Positions 20,812 through 33,684 of a stretch of DNA of 64,000 nucleotides are shown one piece after another. A program made the position numbers and the translations under genes. Where the stretch lies: contig JAVTLE010000023.1 of NCBI GenBank assembly GCA_033439295.1, positions 3,632,530 to 3,696,529 of the forward strand. The letters run 5' to 3'. The notes beneath the pieces are model-generated. The model made no database searches, was not told the origin of the DNA, and was given only the letters and a program-made list of their open reading frames with translations. The stretch comes from Deuterostichococcus epilithicus. Lineage: Eukaryota; Chlorophyta; Trebouxiophyceae; Prasiolales; Stichococcaceae. Numbering within the stretch: the stretch's first letter is position 1; each line of letters starts with the position of its first letter.

Positions 20812-23800
20812 CTACAGCATGCCGTCCAGGCGCAGGCCCAGGAACACCAGCAGCGCCACGATGACGGTGGCGAGCCCCGACAGCAGGACAAGCCAGGGGC
20901 GCTCGGACTTTGCCACTGCATTCTCCAGCAGCCGCTCCACCTGGTCCTCCTGCGGGTTTGCAGTCGAGTCTTTCGATGGGTTTACGGTCGTTTCCGAGTG
21001 ATGCACCGGCATCACGATGGATGAGCCGCCGCCGCTGAGACATCAGCGCACCACCTGCGCAGTGTGGGAGCCTGCCCCTGGCTGCTCACAGCTGCAGCTC
21101 GGGGTTCCGAGGCCGCTCGACAGCCGAGCGGGGCTCGGCGCACGGGTGACACATTGTCCCTCACCCTCGGGACAGGCAGCTGCACGCGGCGCTGCAGGAG
21201 CACAGACCAGCCGGGCAGGGTCCGCCCCGATGCGGGCGTCCGCGGCGCCCCAGCCCCGCTGAGCGGCAGCCACACCATCGGCGTCAGTGCTCCTGCGCGG
21301 CCTACCTTGAGCTTCCAGCTGTCCTGCATCTCCTTGGCGATGTCCTCCAGCGGCAAGTCCTCCAGCTGCTTTGCGTACACCATCTCCGCCTCCCGCTCCC
21401 GCCGCCGCCGCTCCCGCGTGGCTGCACGTGAGACGAGCGCGCGTTCCTCAGGACTGCTGCAGTGTACACACTATTTAGGGTTTAGGGCACGCCGTTCCTC
21501 CAGCTGCTGTGCGCCTCGCGGTCCAGCGCAGTGCCACGGTCTGCGCGCAGCACCAAGGAGCGGTGACCCTGCCGGTCCGTGTGCGAGTCACACGTGTCAC
21601 CTTGCCGGTCCTCGCCGCCCCGCTGGCCCTCGTCCTCCTCGTCGCTGGACGAGCCCAGGTCGTCGTCCGGGCTCCCCCGCAGTCGGTCGGAGGCCCAGCC
21701 CTTGACGCCGCCCCACAGCCCGGCTGCGCCCTCCGCCACGGCGCCTGGTGCACGGGGAGGGTGCGTTCGATCAGGAACGCGGCGATGGCCTCCACCCACA
21801 GCCCGGCGCCTGACGCGCAAGAAGCCTGTACATGGGGCACCGGAGCTGACGTGCGCTGCGCTGGGGGCCTTGCAGGCCGGACGCCACGCCCCTGACGCTG
21901 CCCCACTGCCGGACCGCGCCCTGCACCGCGGCACCTGGTGCATGGGAGAGGCGCACGGAACGCAGGACGCCACCTCTGTGATGCGGAGGGTTGGCGAGCC
22001 TACCAGTCGGCGCCCGGCCAGCGTGCTCACGACAAGAGTGCCCGAGCGGGGCTGCTCGAGCGTGCAGCTGACGGCAGGAGCGGGTGCCCTCACGCTTGCA
22101 TGCCACGTCACCGCTTCCGAGAGTTCTCACTCCCCAGGCACGGGACGGAGCGTGCGCATGACCAGAGGTGCTCACCCCCTGCTGCCGCTGCGCCGCCAGA
22201 CACCCTGCCCCACAGGCTGTCCCTGCCGCTGCCGTCCCCTTCGCTGCCCTCCTCTGGCGCTCTGCCATCCTCGCCGCCTCGGTCGTCGGACTCTGACACG
22301 TCTCCCCGAGGCGGCCGCCTGGATGGGCAGCAGCCGGTGGTCGCCAGCTCACGTTTGCAGCTTCGTCACGAGGTGTGTGCTCATAGAAATCCCAGTCGAT
22401 TTTGGCCGCCAGACGGGCAGCGGACGCGTGCAGTGCGGGCCACCGCAAGGGTGCCTCACGGACGTTTGCAGGCAACGACGGGAGCTGCTCTCTTGTGCGC
22501 ATTGCCCCGTCAGTGAAACCGTCGCAGTGCGCCCACCCGCTGGCGCCGGCGTCGCCGTCCCGTGTCTCGGTGGCGTAGATTTCCTCTTCCGCCGCCCGGA
22601 TCAGCTCGTCCACATAGTCTGACGAGTAGCCGTCCGTGGCGTCCTCGGAGCCTCCCTGCATAAAAAGGCAGCATGCACAGGGGTTGCTGTCGCGCTTGCT
22701 GCGGACCGTTGCGGCGCTGCAGCACTGGTCACGCAGAACACGCCGTCATGTGCAGCCCACGCAGTGCTAGCGGTTTGTCGATGGTGCATCCGACGGCCGC
22801 CGCATACCAATGCGGGCCCGGCACGGCCCGATCGGCTCTGCACTCGGGTGATCCGCCCGGGCTCTCGTCCTGAAAACCCTTGTGGCGCTTGATGGCGACG
22901 GATCGCAGGCTCGATGTGCCAGATGCGCCACAAGGAGAGTGGCGCTGACTTGCAAGCCGCTGGGCGGGGCAGACCCGAACGCGGCAGGGACCTGGTGTGG
23001 CGGCACACACCTGAGCCGCAGCGCGGGCCGCGGCGTCGTGGCCGCTGCCGCNGCCGCCGGTCTGCACAGCGCNTTCGCCTGTGGCGCGGCCGTGAGGCGT
23101 GCCGCCCTGCCGCGCCCGCCCCAATATCCGCTCCCCACTCTGTCGCCGACACGGTGCCGAAGACGCCGAGTCAGATGAGGGGATCGCCCGCTTCAGGGCG
23201 CATCACAAGCTCAGCCGGCGCCAGGCATGCAGCATGGTCGTGAACCTCGGTTTCAGCAGCCTGCTCGGCAGCATCAACTGGGAAATGGTATTGCAAAAGC
23301 GAGCAGCGGGCGCGCTCCCCGTCGCGTCGCACCTTTCGAGTGGGGTCCACGACGTCGACCTCCAGCGCAGTGGCGTCTCCGTCATCGCTGCCGCTGCCGC
23401 CCGCCGGCATCGCTGGCAGGTTTGAGGTGTGTGGCACCTGCGCGCCATGTGCTTCCTGCATGTTTGCTGCATCTCGGGAGCACACCCGGCCGGACTGCAC
23501 GGCCGTGCACGACTGCCTGCGGCTGAGCACAGCCTGGGTGTATCTGAGAAGAGGCTGTCAGGCTGTCCCGCGCGTCCCCAAGTGCATTCACTCGACTTTT
23601 TCCGCGTCAGCAAGCTCACCCCGCAGGGGCGTCCACCTGATGGTGCAAAGTGCCGGGAAGGAAGGCGCAAAGGGGCCTGGGGGCACCTGGGCTATCTCGG
23701 CCGCGATACCCTCCAGGTTGGCGCGTACGCTGTCCGGCAGAGCTGCCTCTGAAGGTCCGGCACCCGCCTCTGACCGTTCGGCGCCCGCATCTGGCAGGCT

Positions 23801-26800
23801 GGCGCCTGACTCGCTGCCGTCCCTTGTGCAGCCACATGCCGGCGGGGCTCAGAGGCTCAGGCTTGGAGCGCGGCCAATGCGTCGCCAGCTTCACGCGCAG
23901 CGATGCATCGTGCAGGGGCCTCATCGCAAGCATGGCGCCCGGGTGGCACACGTGATGCACACCTGCAGCACTCGACTGGCAGCCGCGACACCAACTTTCG
24001 CTGGAAGGGTCTCAACTTGAACACCTGGGCAGCATGCGGAGCCGCACCTGCTGCTGGCCGGGCTGCCGCCGCGGCTGGCGCGGGCCCGTACCCGCGCCGT
24101 CTGCCTGCCTGCTGCCCGCTCAGCGCTGCTGTCACGCTCGCGCTGGATGAGCGCCGCCGTGGCAGAGTCGTCTGAGCCGGCTTCGGAGTCTGCCGAGTCT
24201 GCCAGTGCCGACGGCGCCGCCTCTGCGTCGCGCGCCACCGACGCTGCCCCGCCACCCGAGTCCGACTCGACGTCGAGCAGTGGGTGCGACGCCGGCCAAG
24301 GGGCCGCCGGCTGCCGCGCTGGGCTGCCCGACTCGTCCTCGCCGCCGGGCGCTGTTGGCACCGTGGGACTGTAGGGGCGGCCAGAGACCGGGTCCCTCGG
24401 CCGCGCGGACATGCTCAGCTTCTTCACGGCGCTGGACAGGCTGCTGGCGTCTGCATTCTCCACTGCATCCTGCACATGACATGCATCAGACATGGCAGCG
24501 GGATGCACCAAACACGGTGGACATCGCAGAACACTCCTCTGCACAGTGCTGGCCGAGCCGCCGGCGTCTGCATTTCCCGCGGCGTCCTGTGACACAGCGA
24601 GTGTTGTCAGATTTGCTCGATGTTTGTGCTGGACGGGCCGCTGGCACCCGCAGTTTCCGTGGCTCCTGCGGTGCAGGATGCAGTAGGTTCAGGACGATTG
24701 TGTGACCATCTGAGAGCTGGTGCATTTCTCATGCTGGCAGGCAGCATGCTGGCGTCCACGTTCTCGATGGCGTCCTGCAGACCGAAGCAGATGATAATGT
24801 GAGGCTCTTGCATGCAGTCGCTTGATGCGAGGGCATTGCGCCTTTCGTAGCAGTTGCCGCGGCTGCTGGAGGGTACCCTCGCAAAAGCGTTTCGTCAATG
24901 CAGCTGCTGGTCAGCAGCACATGCTGCACCACCAAAGCAGACACCGTGCTTTGGGTCAGCTGCAACACGGTCGAGGCTGAAGGCGAGGCCTCAGCCTTGG
25001 CACGCGGACATGCATACCCACACTGTGCCGTCCAGGCGCAGCCGTTGTGAAGCGCCAAAGGGAGGCTTTCCAATCCAGCTGGAGTTCGGGTTCAGACTGA
25101 GCATGCGGTCAGGCACTTGCCTGGACCATGCGGGAGTAGGGGGAGTCCTCATCATAGGCGTCGGTGACGCGCATGGAGACGTCCGGGAAGAGGCGCTCGC
25201 TCCACTCGTCCAGCGAGCGGCCCGCCACCATGGCATCGCCCGACGGCGCCCCGGACCCGCCTGCAGCAGTGGGAGCACGTCTGGCATGCATTGGCGCTGA
25301 GCAGAGGCGAACAGGCATCTGGCGCGAAGGACACCGAGTGCCAAGCCGAGGTCATCATCATCACCACATCATCGCTGCTCCCCCCTGCATCGGCTTTGCC
25401 ACTGCGTGATGTGTCCAGCACGAAGGAGCACTCCGGGCATGGCAGGTGCTCCACTCGTGCAGCGTTCGATCCGATCCACTCCCGCCAGCCAGGATGGGAG
25501 GCAGCGACCAGCATCTCCAGTGGACACTCAACGCCTCGTCGGCTCACCCATGGCGTCCGCGGGAGATACGCCGCCATCGCCGCCCTCGGTGCCGGTCGGC
25601 CGCTGCAGCTTCATGGTGCCGGCGGGCCCGCTGCCGCCGTCGGCTGCCACTGTTCGCGGTGGTGCGCCTTCCTCCAGAACGCCTGTGAGGGTGGCACGCG
25701 CCCGCCTCGCCGCCTTGGCCGCTGCCCGCGCCGCTGCAGCCTGCAGTCATGCACATGGCGGTGCTCCGTATGCGGGACGTCTCAGGGTGCCATGATGAGG
25801 GTGCGCTTCCCGACCACTGGCACACTGCGTGACTGTGGTAGCGAGATGGATTTGGCACCTGTGCCGCCGCCCCGCTGTGTGGGCAGCTGGGTGTTGGTGA
25901 TGAGCTGTGACAATTTCGCTACCTGCCAGCGAATTTGCATAGGTGCATGCGACCAGGCAATGGCGGCGCGAGTGCCGGCAGCCCTGCCGTGCCCAGGAGT
26001 CTGCTGAACAGGGCAGCTCGCGCGACGTTGGCCATGGCAACGCCCGTGAACGGTGGACGAGGCACCTTGGTCACGGCGACGGCGGTGGCGGCAGCAGTGG
26101 CGGCAACGGCGGCGCGGGAGGAGGCCTGTGTGAAGGACTTGACGTCGGTGATGGCCGCCTCCTGCATCGCCAGCGCCAGGACCTCCGCCTCCCGGTGCTC
26201 CGCGTCCGCCTCGTCCTCCTCGAAGCCCTGGAGAAATATAGACGCCCAGATTTAGCATGTTTGATGCATTGCCAGCGCCAGCACCTCCGCCTCCCGGCAC
26301 TTCGCGTCCGCCCCATCCTCCTCAAAGCCCTGGGGCGATGCAAATTACAAGGTTCAGTGTGGCTGCCGTGATGCATCACCAGCGCCAGCGCTGCTGGCTC
26401 GTGCCACTCCGCGCACGCCTCCTCGTCTGCAAAGCCCTCCTTGAAAACACCACCAGAGTGGTGGTTTGTAGGTGTTTCAAAAGTTCAGGGTTTAAGATAG
26501 AGTGCTGCGTCGCCAGCGCCAGCGCTTTCGCGCTCCGCATCCGTCTCGAAGCCCTGCGACAGACCAGCTGCAATGGTCTGACGGGTGCTCGTGTTTGGAG
26601 GACCTTCTCGGTCGGGACCTTGCATGAGGTCAGCTCCAGTCCGTTGCACACATTTCGGGGGATCCAGCACAGCAGTCGCTCTCTGGGAAACCTGTGGCGC
26701 AGAGTGCCTCCAGCTGACGTGGGTGGCAACCACAGTTTCCGGCTCTGCGGGCTGAGCCGGCCAAACTTTGCGGCTCCAGACCGGCATTCGCGGCGGCGGT

Positions 26801-29800
26801 TCCATTCGGACACCCTGTCGTACTCCACACTCGTCCGAACCTACAACCTCGCACCTTGTAGGTGAGCTTGAGGTGGATCTCGCCGACGGGTTTCGCGTTG
26901 ACTGTGATGGGCTGCGCGTCCATGACGGGCAGCCAGGCGTCCAGCACGCCGTCCTGCGGCAGCCGCGCCAGCGGGAAGCTGACATTGCCCAGCAGGGGCC
27001 GCCCCGTCAGGTGCGAGTCCCGCACCTGGATCTCCAGCGACTGGTTGCCCGCATCCTCCACCTGAGCAGGGGACAGGGTTCAGGGGTTGGCATCGAGGGC
27101 AGACTTCACGCCGCGTGCCAGAAAAGCTGGCTCCAAAGCGCTCCTGCCCTGGAGAGGCGTCTGCAACGTGAGCCCTGGTTGGCACGTTGCTGATGTCGTC
27201 GATGCAGAGACAAATGTGTCCGGCCTATCTTGCGCTGTGTGACCCAAGTTCTGAGCTGCGACCTCCCCCAGCCTGCCGCATGGTCAGAGCGTGCAGCCAC
27301 CTTTCGTTTCCGCAGCCATAGCAACAGCGGCGCAATGCCGCAGCTCGACATTTCCCCACTGCGCGCACCAGGAACTGGAACTCCTGGTTCCAGACGGGCG
27401 CGCGATGGCGGCCGGGGTGGCTGGTGTCGTCGTCACGGCGGCTGTTTTCTGCCTGCGCCCCCAGCGTCAGCCGGCACCAGGGGTTGCTGGTCCAGGGGAA
27501 GCCCCACACCGGCAGCGAGCGCGCCTCAACCAGTGTCACCTGCAGCTCCCCCTGCAGCAAATGCACGTCGGCTGGTTTCGGCGGAATCCGTTGCATGCGA
27601 GGTGCTCCAAGAGGGGCGCTGCGGCTGACGTCCTGCTTTTGCTAGATGGCGCAACAGGAGTGGGCGGGACAGTGGCACTTGTGAGATGGTACGACAAGGT
27701 GAGAATTCAGAGCTGTCATCACTGAGCATCGCGACACTGCAGGTGTGCTAGCAAGAGCGTCAGACGATCTTAGATGAGCGAATTAGCACCTTGAAGGAGT
27801 CGGGCAGCGTGACGCCGCCGGCGGGCGACTGCGGACCCAGCGGCAGCGCCGCGATCAGCGCATGCTCCAGCGCGTCGCTCTGCGCCCAGACAGGAGTACC
27901 TTTAAAAAAAACAATTCAGGTGTCCTGCATCAATACGCTGTGGTGCCAATGACCTAGCAGTGATGAGGCGGGCTTCCGGATCAGCATCAGATATTGTGTG
28001 AATGATCCTCAGACCATGCGGCATTGCTCATGCTTCAGTGCTCACATGTCTCTAATGCTCGCGGCCGCGACTGCCCCACCCCCAGCACTGAACAAGCGGC
28101 GCCGTGGCTGCAGCCCACCAGTCACCATCCACCTGCCTACTCGGCCTGTGCAACCGCTAGGCCGCCGGACCCGCAAGTGACGCCGCGCGTGCAACCCACC
28201 AGCCGACATCAACCTGCCCACGATCGATGTTCATGCACGGCTGCCAGGCCTTGCCGGACCTGCAGCACGGCGGAGGCGACGGCGCGCATGACGGCGTCGC
28301 GGCCGACGGCCGCCTCCGCCACCGACGTCAGCCCGGGCGGGATGTTGATCTCCAGCCGCTTGGGCAGCACCATGAGGTCCGGCAGGTCCACCGTCAGCAG
28401 CCGCGTCAGGAAGGCCTGCAGAGGCGCAGGCGGATGGAAGGTGTTTGGTGGTGAACCTCTGTGGGTGCACTGCGCGTCTCGAGTGATGCTCAGTCCCCCC
28501 CAACCCCTCGGCCTGCTCCCCAGACCCCAGGCAGGTGGAGGTGCCAGCCGGGGCAGCGCAACGACAAACCTGCACCGTGAGGATTGCACGCACCAGCGGC
28601 GGCGCCGGTGTACTTGTTCACAAGACACTGGGCGTGGGCCGCGCGGCGCGCCTGCAGGATGGGAATGCGCATGAGGCGGACGCGGTTGTATGGCGCCAGC
28701 TGCACGCGCACGGTGGGCTGTCCCACAAAGGCCAGGCTGATGGTGCCCACGTGCGGCGGCAGCGGCGCCAGCCGCAGCTTGATCCACAGCTCGCACTCCA
28801 GGTCCAGCTCGCTCACCAGCACCGGCACCTGTTTTCGCAGCGTGAGAGCGGTAAGCAGTTCGGATGCAGCCCGATACTTGTGGTTCCCATGCGGCTCGCT
28901 CACCAGCACCGTCCGCTTGCGCGTGTCGCAAAGCAGGCAGCGAGCCAATTTCAACACACCAGTGTCGCCATCAAACCAAGGGCTTCAAGGTGGGGCAGCT
29001 GCCCGCTGCACTGGCACCTCAGCTGTTCAGTAGCCGCTCCATCAGGTGCTGCTGCCCTTGGGGGACTCCTCTCCTGGTCTCCCCCACATCTATGCAGCAG
29101 ACGCAAGACTGAGGGGGACAAACAGATAGCAGTGTGCACACGGACAAGTCGGCCTTTGCAGGTTGTGGAGGGTCACCTTGACGCGCATGCGGCTCTTGCC
29201 CTGCCGACCCAGCTCGATGAGCAGCAGCATGCGGGCGCCGCCCGTGTAGCGCACCGCCACCACGCCGTTCAGGTCCGAGTCCTGCACACCGGAGCCTCCA
29301 TCTGATGTGGGAATACGACACTGCCGCCTGTACGCTGCTGCCTGGCGCCCTGACACTGACAGATGACAGTCTGCAGGATTGCACCGCAGAGCGTGTCTTC
29401 GCACCAAGGTCCTGGTGTGATGCCACCTGCATCGGCACACACCTGCTGCCGCAGGGCCTGCTGCGGCATACACAGTTCAGCATGCAGCCTGCCATGTGCC
29501 CCAACCATGCTCGCCCACTGCGGCACTGGTCTTACAGCGTACACATAGGCTAAGTCGGGCGAACCACACATAGACGCGTCTAGCGGCGTGTCTTGCTGGA
29601 ACAGCCTTCTGCCTGTTCTATGCACAGTGGCTGCGCCCCCCTCCCCCCATCCGAGCAGAGCACTACGCATGAAAATGCACACCCTTTTCGTGCGGCGGCG
29701 CGTCCCAGAGAACGCTGATCCATACGCAGTTTCAGTCGCGACGCAGCGGCAACTCTGGTCAGGTATGAGGAGCTGTACGCACCTTGCGGGACGTGCGGCG

Positions 29801-31485
29801 GCGCATCTTGGAGAAAACTGGCGCCTCATGGTCCAGCGTGAACTCCACGATGCGCAGGCGCTGCACGAAGCGCGGCACCGACCGCGCCGCCACCAGGCCG
29901 TCAAACACCGGCTGCAGCAGGTCCGCCAGCCAGCGCTCCAGGCCCCGCAGGTACACCCGCCATATCTGCATACGCAAGAAGCAACAATACGACTGCTTTT
30001 CCGTGGAACCATGAAGCCAGCACGTGGAGCCTGTGCTCCGAGCCGCACAGGTGGGCTACCGATGACGCCGCCAGCCTTCGGCTCCCCGAGCAGGCAGTCC
30101 CCACGCCGCAGGCCTGGCGCTCGGTGCAGCACTGCCGCTGGGCTGGTGCCGCCGCCGCCCGAGCGACATTTCTCCTGAGCAGCGCGGCAGGCATCACGCC
30201 ACAAGCTTTAAGCGTGTGCCTGCGTTGCGCACCTTGCGCATGGCGGTGTTGAACCACTCCACGCTCTCCGCATCGCCGCTGTACTTCATCAACGCCCGTG
30301 GTTCCCTGTCCATCGCGTCCCCTGCACCCATGCCCGCCAAGCCCTCACTCAGTCTGGGAGTGTGTCTGCTGACACCGAGCGGCCGTGTCAGATGGCACCT
30401 GGCGCCTGGGATGAGGAGAGCCCACTTGCTGAGGACGCATGCTTGGAGAGCCTGCGACCGCTGCACCCCACAATCACACCCCATGGTGGCATGCAGAGCG
30501 CGACTCAGGGCGGCGGTGGCGGCGCCCACCGGAGGAGGAGGCGGTGGCCCAGGGGAAGGAAGGCTTCATCCAGATGAACCGCGAGATCATGCGCCGCGCC
30601 CAAGGCAGCTGCATCGCCCAGTGCAGCGCCGTGTGCAGCACCACCGCCATCGCGGCGCCCGCGGCGAACCAGCGCCAATGGCCCGCAGCGGCGCGCGGCA
30701 GCCCCGGCGGTGGCCCAGCGGGCTGTCCGACGCCGGCTGCCATCCTTCGCTTGCTGGTCTGCGGCTGCGCTGCATCGCTGTGCGATGCACCAGCGCTCCT
30801 GCCATGGCCGCAGCAGCACAGGTATCTGGTATCCATGTCTGTGACGCCGTGATGTTCCTCAGCGAAGATTCGTCCACACAGGCGCGCAAGCAGGCAGTTT
30901 GAGAGAACAAAGCCTCTGAGACGGAAAGCACTACACCTGAATGCGCTCGCTGTGGCTGCGGGCTGATTGAACGCAGCGCCGTGCGGCTGCTGCCATGCAT
31001 GCCGGGGCGCCGCATCGCTGACGGCAGCATTCGCCGTCTCGGCCACAAGCTGCGGTCTTCGGCTGACTCCGGCGTCACTGGCCCCCGCCTCCAGCCACGC
31101 CAGCACGTCCGGGCCGAAGCGCCGGCACAGCTCAGCCTCGCCACCGCTGCTGCCGCTGCTGCTGCTGCTGGCATGGACCGCGTGCGCCGACGGGGCACGT
31201 GGTATCCTGACAGCCTGCAGCGTGTTTCGTTGGGATTGTCTGTACCTGGCACGTTTGGGTTCTGGCTGACACGAGCCTCAGTGGGTGGTTGCCACAGGTT
31301 GCCACAGCGCCTGAGGAACGTGCGCGCCTGCGCTGCGACACAGCAATACAGCACCCAGGGCCCCGTGTCGGCGTGACGCGTGCATACCTCTGCCTGGCAG
31401 CACACATGCCGCCTGGCGTTGCGACGTGCCGGAAGTCGGGGGCCGCTCGGCTGCCGAAGCCGGTCGGCACCTTGAACCGCGGCAT
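20812..31485 (-). CDS. SMP- and C2-domain membrane tether (tricalbin / extended synaptotagmin / NTMC2-like)
   Basis: The family tethers ER to other membranes and carries lipid in its SMP domain. Reading down the minus strand: a possible first exon at 31485-31388 (MPRFKVPTGFGSRAAPDFRH); a hydrophobic segment near 30700 (WFAAGAAMAVVLHTALHW); then the SMP domain in exons near 30320-30233 (SVEWFNTAMRK), 29966-29784 (LLQPVFDGLVAARSVPRFVQ, then LRIVEFTLDHEAPVF), 29281-29170 (GGARMLLLIELG), 28829-28610 (ELDLECELWIKLRLAPLPPH) and 28417-28240 (LPKRLEINIPPGLTSVAEAA). A linker exon is at 27880-27790. A C2 domain is split over 27553-27355 (GELQVTLVEARSLPVWGFPW) and 27064-26860. Many Ala/acidic exons follow (26227-21305) and a last exon ends in WLVLLSGLATVIVALLVFLG just before the stop at 20812-20814. 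The SMP-C2 identity is clear. That all exons form one gene, and the exact junctions and start, are inference. Several introns carry decayed exon copies. Confidence 0.78.
26168..26575 (-). repeat. Four tandem copies of an exon start in the SMP/C2 gene
   Basis: The exon starting 26227 (GFEEDEADAEHREAEVLALA) is preceded, going upstream on the minus strand, by three diverged copies of its first 50-60 bases starting at 26329, 26436 and 26553, each keeping GGCTT(C/T)G and CTGGCGCTGG. Confidence 0.82.
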
Positions 31486-32111
31486 CGCGTTGAACCCCGG
31501 CCGGCACCGCTACCATCGGTTGTCTCGCTCAGCGGACCTTTCCTGGGTCCCGCATCATCGCCGGGAGTCTTGCGCTCGACACTGCACTGCTGTCAGGGTG
31601 CCGACAAGTTGATCCTGCGAAAGTCTCATTCAGCGGGTGAGACGGCAGACTGACACACGACCATCCAGGAGAAAGTATTTCCATGCAACTTCATACGAAG
31701 TGAGGGCGCGCAGCATTGCCGCTCGCTGCATCTGTGTGACTGCCCCCTCGCTCCCTGCATCCCAATTTCTTGCGCCCCTTCAGAATTCTCGGCGGCAAAT
31801 GCGGCGTCTGTCGCACCACTTAGTACGAGGTTCACGTGCATGTCTCCAAAGCGCGAGCGGGTGAAATACACACTTAGGCGGTGTCAGAGGAGGCACCTTA
31901 CCAGAGGGGCTGAGCTGACCGGAAGGGCACCAGGTGCATAAGAGGCGGCGGCTGCAGGAGGACACCATAATCAGCAGGCGAGGGGTGCAGCGAACTGGAG
32001 TCACCAAGGCGATGCCATGCACCTACCGTCCCTTTCAACAAGTATCTTTGTAGGACTGTCAAGGCATACCTCCAAGCAGCGAGGGTGCAGGTATGCACGA
32101 GGCTGCAGGTT
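31486..32111. other. Intergenic, upstream of the SMP/C2 gene
   Basis: Contains the presumed promoter and 5' leader of the minus-strand SMP/C2 gene. No ORF with convincing coding character and no repeat seen. Confidence 0.4.
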
Positions 32112-32511
32112 GCGGCTGGCAGGGTTCGGCCAAACGCGCGTCTGGGCATTTTTGGCTGCCGTCGAACGCGTCTGAAACGGCTGTGCAAACGGCAAGCCTT
32201 AGCCATGCTAGAGGTGCTGAGGTAATCTGCAGTGCTGCAGGCGCTGTTGGAGTACTGAGGCAGGCTATAACGATGCCTGGGAGGCTCAACATAGCTTTCT
32301 AAGCATGCTTGCGTTTGAATCTGCACAAATAGGTGTCTTTCCTAGCAGCAGCTTGTCGCCTGCCTGACTGACTGACTTGTCTGACGACAGTCACGTGTGC
32401 CGTTTGCGAGGCGTTTGGCGTTTGGGTGCGTTGAGACAAAAACGTTCAAACGCGTTCCAACCGCGTTCACGGTCAGACGCGTTAGCCGTTTGGCCGAACC
32501 CTGGCGGCTGG
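32112..32511. mobile_element. hAT-type MITE with 8-bp target-site duplication
   Basis: A 384-bp element at 32120-32503 has perfect 17-bp terminal inverted repeats CAGGGTTCGGCCAAACG (32120-32136, and its complement at 32487-32503). It is flanked by a perfect 8-bp direct repeat GCGGCTGG (32112-32119 and 32504-32511). An 8-bp duplication and termini beginning CAGGG are classic for hAT transposons. The inside is non-coding and rich in AAACG/CGTTT-type subterminal motifs. It is therefore non-autonomous. Confidence 0.88.
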
Positions 32512-33684
32512 CCAAGCGAAGGTTGGAATGCAGCACGAAGGTACGTAGTACAATCGTTGTGGGCTGTCAAAGTTACCTGTATGACGCCAGGCAACCACGG
32601 TCAGGGGCACTCCTAGAGGGCTAGGGGCACCCGACCGTGTCGCTAGACGCCGAACAAGCAGCTGCTGCCACAGGCCTACCATAATCATGTTACGTTTTGC
32701 GCCTACGCCTGGGTAAAGGTAGTTTGTTGCAGGCACCTATACCCATACACCTATAGGGACCTTGATCCACGCAGTCAGAAGATGCTACTACAGCGCATAA
32801 CGCCGACTGCTGCATGGCCGCCGCTGCCCCAGGTGTCGGCACCCGCCACCCGGGCCCTGGTTTGGCGTCATATAGGGGACAAATGACCTGAACCCCCCAA
32901 CGGTCGACTTTCCTTTAAAGTACTACGAATATGGCAATCGATGGCAGTGGCGGCACCATAGCAGGTGGTTGTGACAACTAATGTGGCCCCGGCGGCTGGC
33001 CAGGCTCGCGCTCTTCTATTTGCCGATTAAATCAATGCGGCTGGCCCCAGTCGGCCGCACCTGCGCGTTTGCAGGCGCCCACTGCACGCAAGGCAACTCC
33101 TGACAGCAGTGCTCGCATCCAGGGTTGCGACCACCCCCGCAAACCGAAGTGACAGGGCTCAGACGAGTCGACTGCTGCTGCCAGAGTCACAACTGTCCAT
33201 GATGAGCTGGCCCTTGTAGTGGTGGCACGCATAGGTAGTGTTGGTGCTGCTTAGCTGAGCCACAGCAACGAGCCATTGCCTGACCGGTACAGCTGCCGCT
33301 CTCTTCTGCCCGTTTGCAGTCTCCGCACGTGAGGTCGCCCGACAGCACCCTTTGCGCAGCAGGCATATCTAATCATGGCTGTGCTGTAAGAGTGCAGTGT
33401 GCGTCATCTCTCATCTGGCAACAATCCTCTTTCAATCCCCCGCCAATCAATGCACATCTGCTGGATCAATACTAGAGTCGTCTGATGCAAGACATGTACG
33501 AAAACCCGGTTTCTATTCAACACGTTATAAGGGCGAAAGCTGGTCCAGCCGTGTTATCCTATAACACCACTACGCAATATACATAAACAAGGGTCGGTGG
33601 TTTGTGGTTGTCTCTGATGGCACCGCCAGCCCCTCCCTCCACTCATCGTCCGCTGCGCCACCGTGGACCCACCGTCCATATTCG
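32512..33684. other. Intergenic, nothing recognised
   Basis: Lower-GC sequence between the MITE and the F-box/LRR relic. I see no coding-like frame, RNA gene or repeat. Confidence 0.4.

Noticed and set aside
21471-21486. TTTAGGGTTTAGGG, telomere-like
   Set aside because: Only two units, inside an intron. Similar single units (for example near 51977) look like chance or splice-proximal sequence, not a telomere scar.
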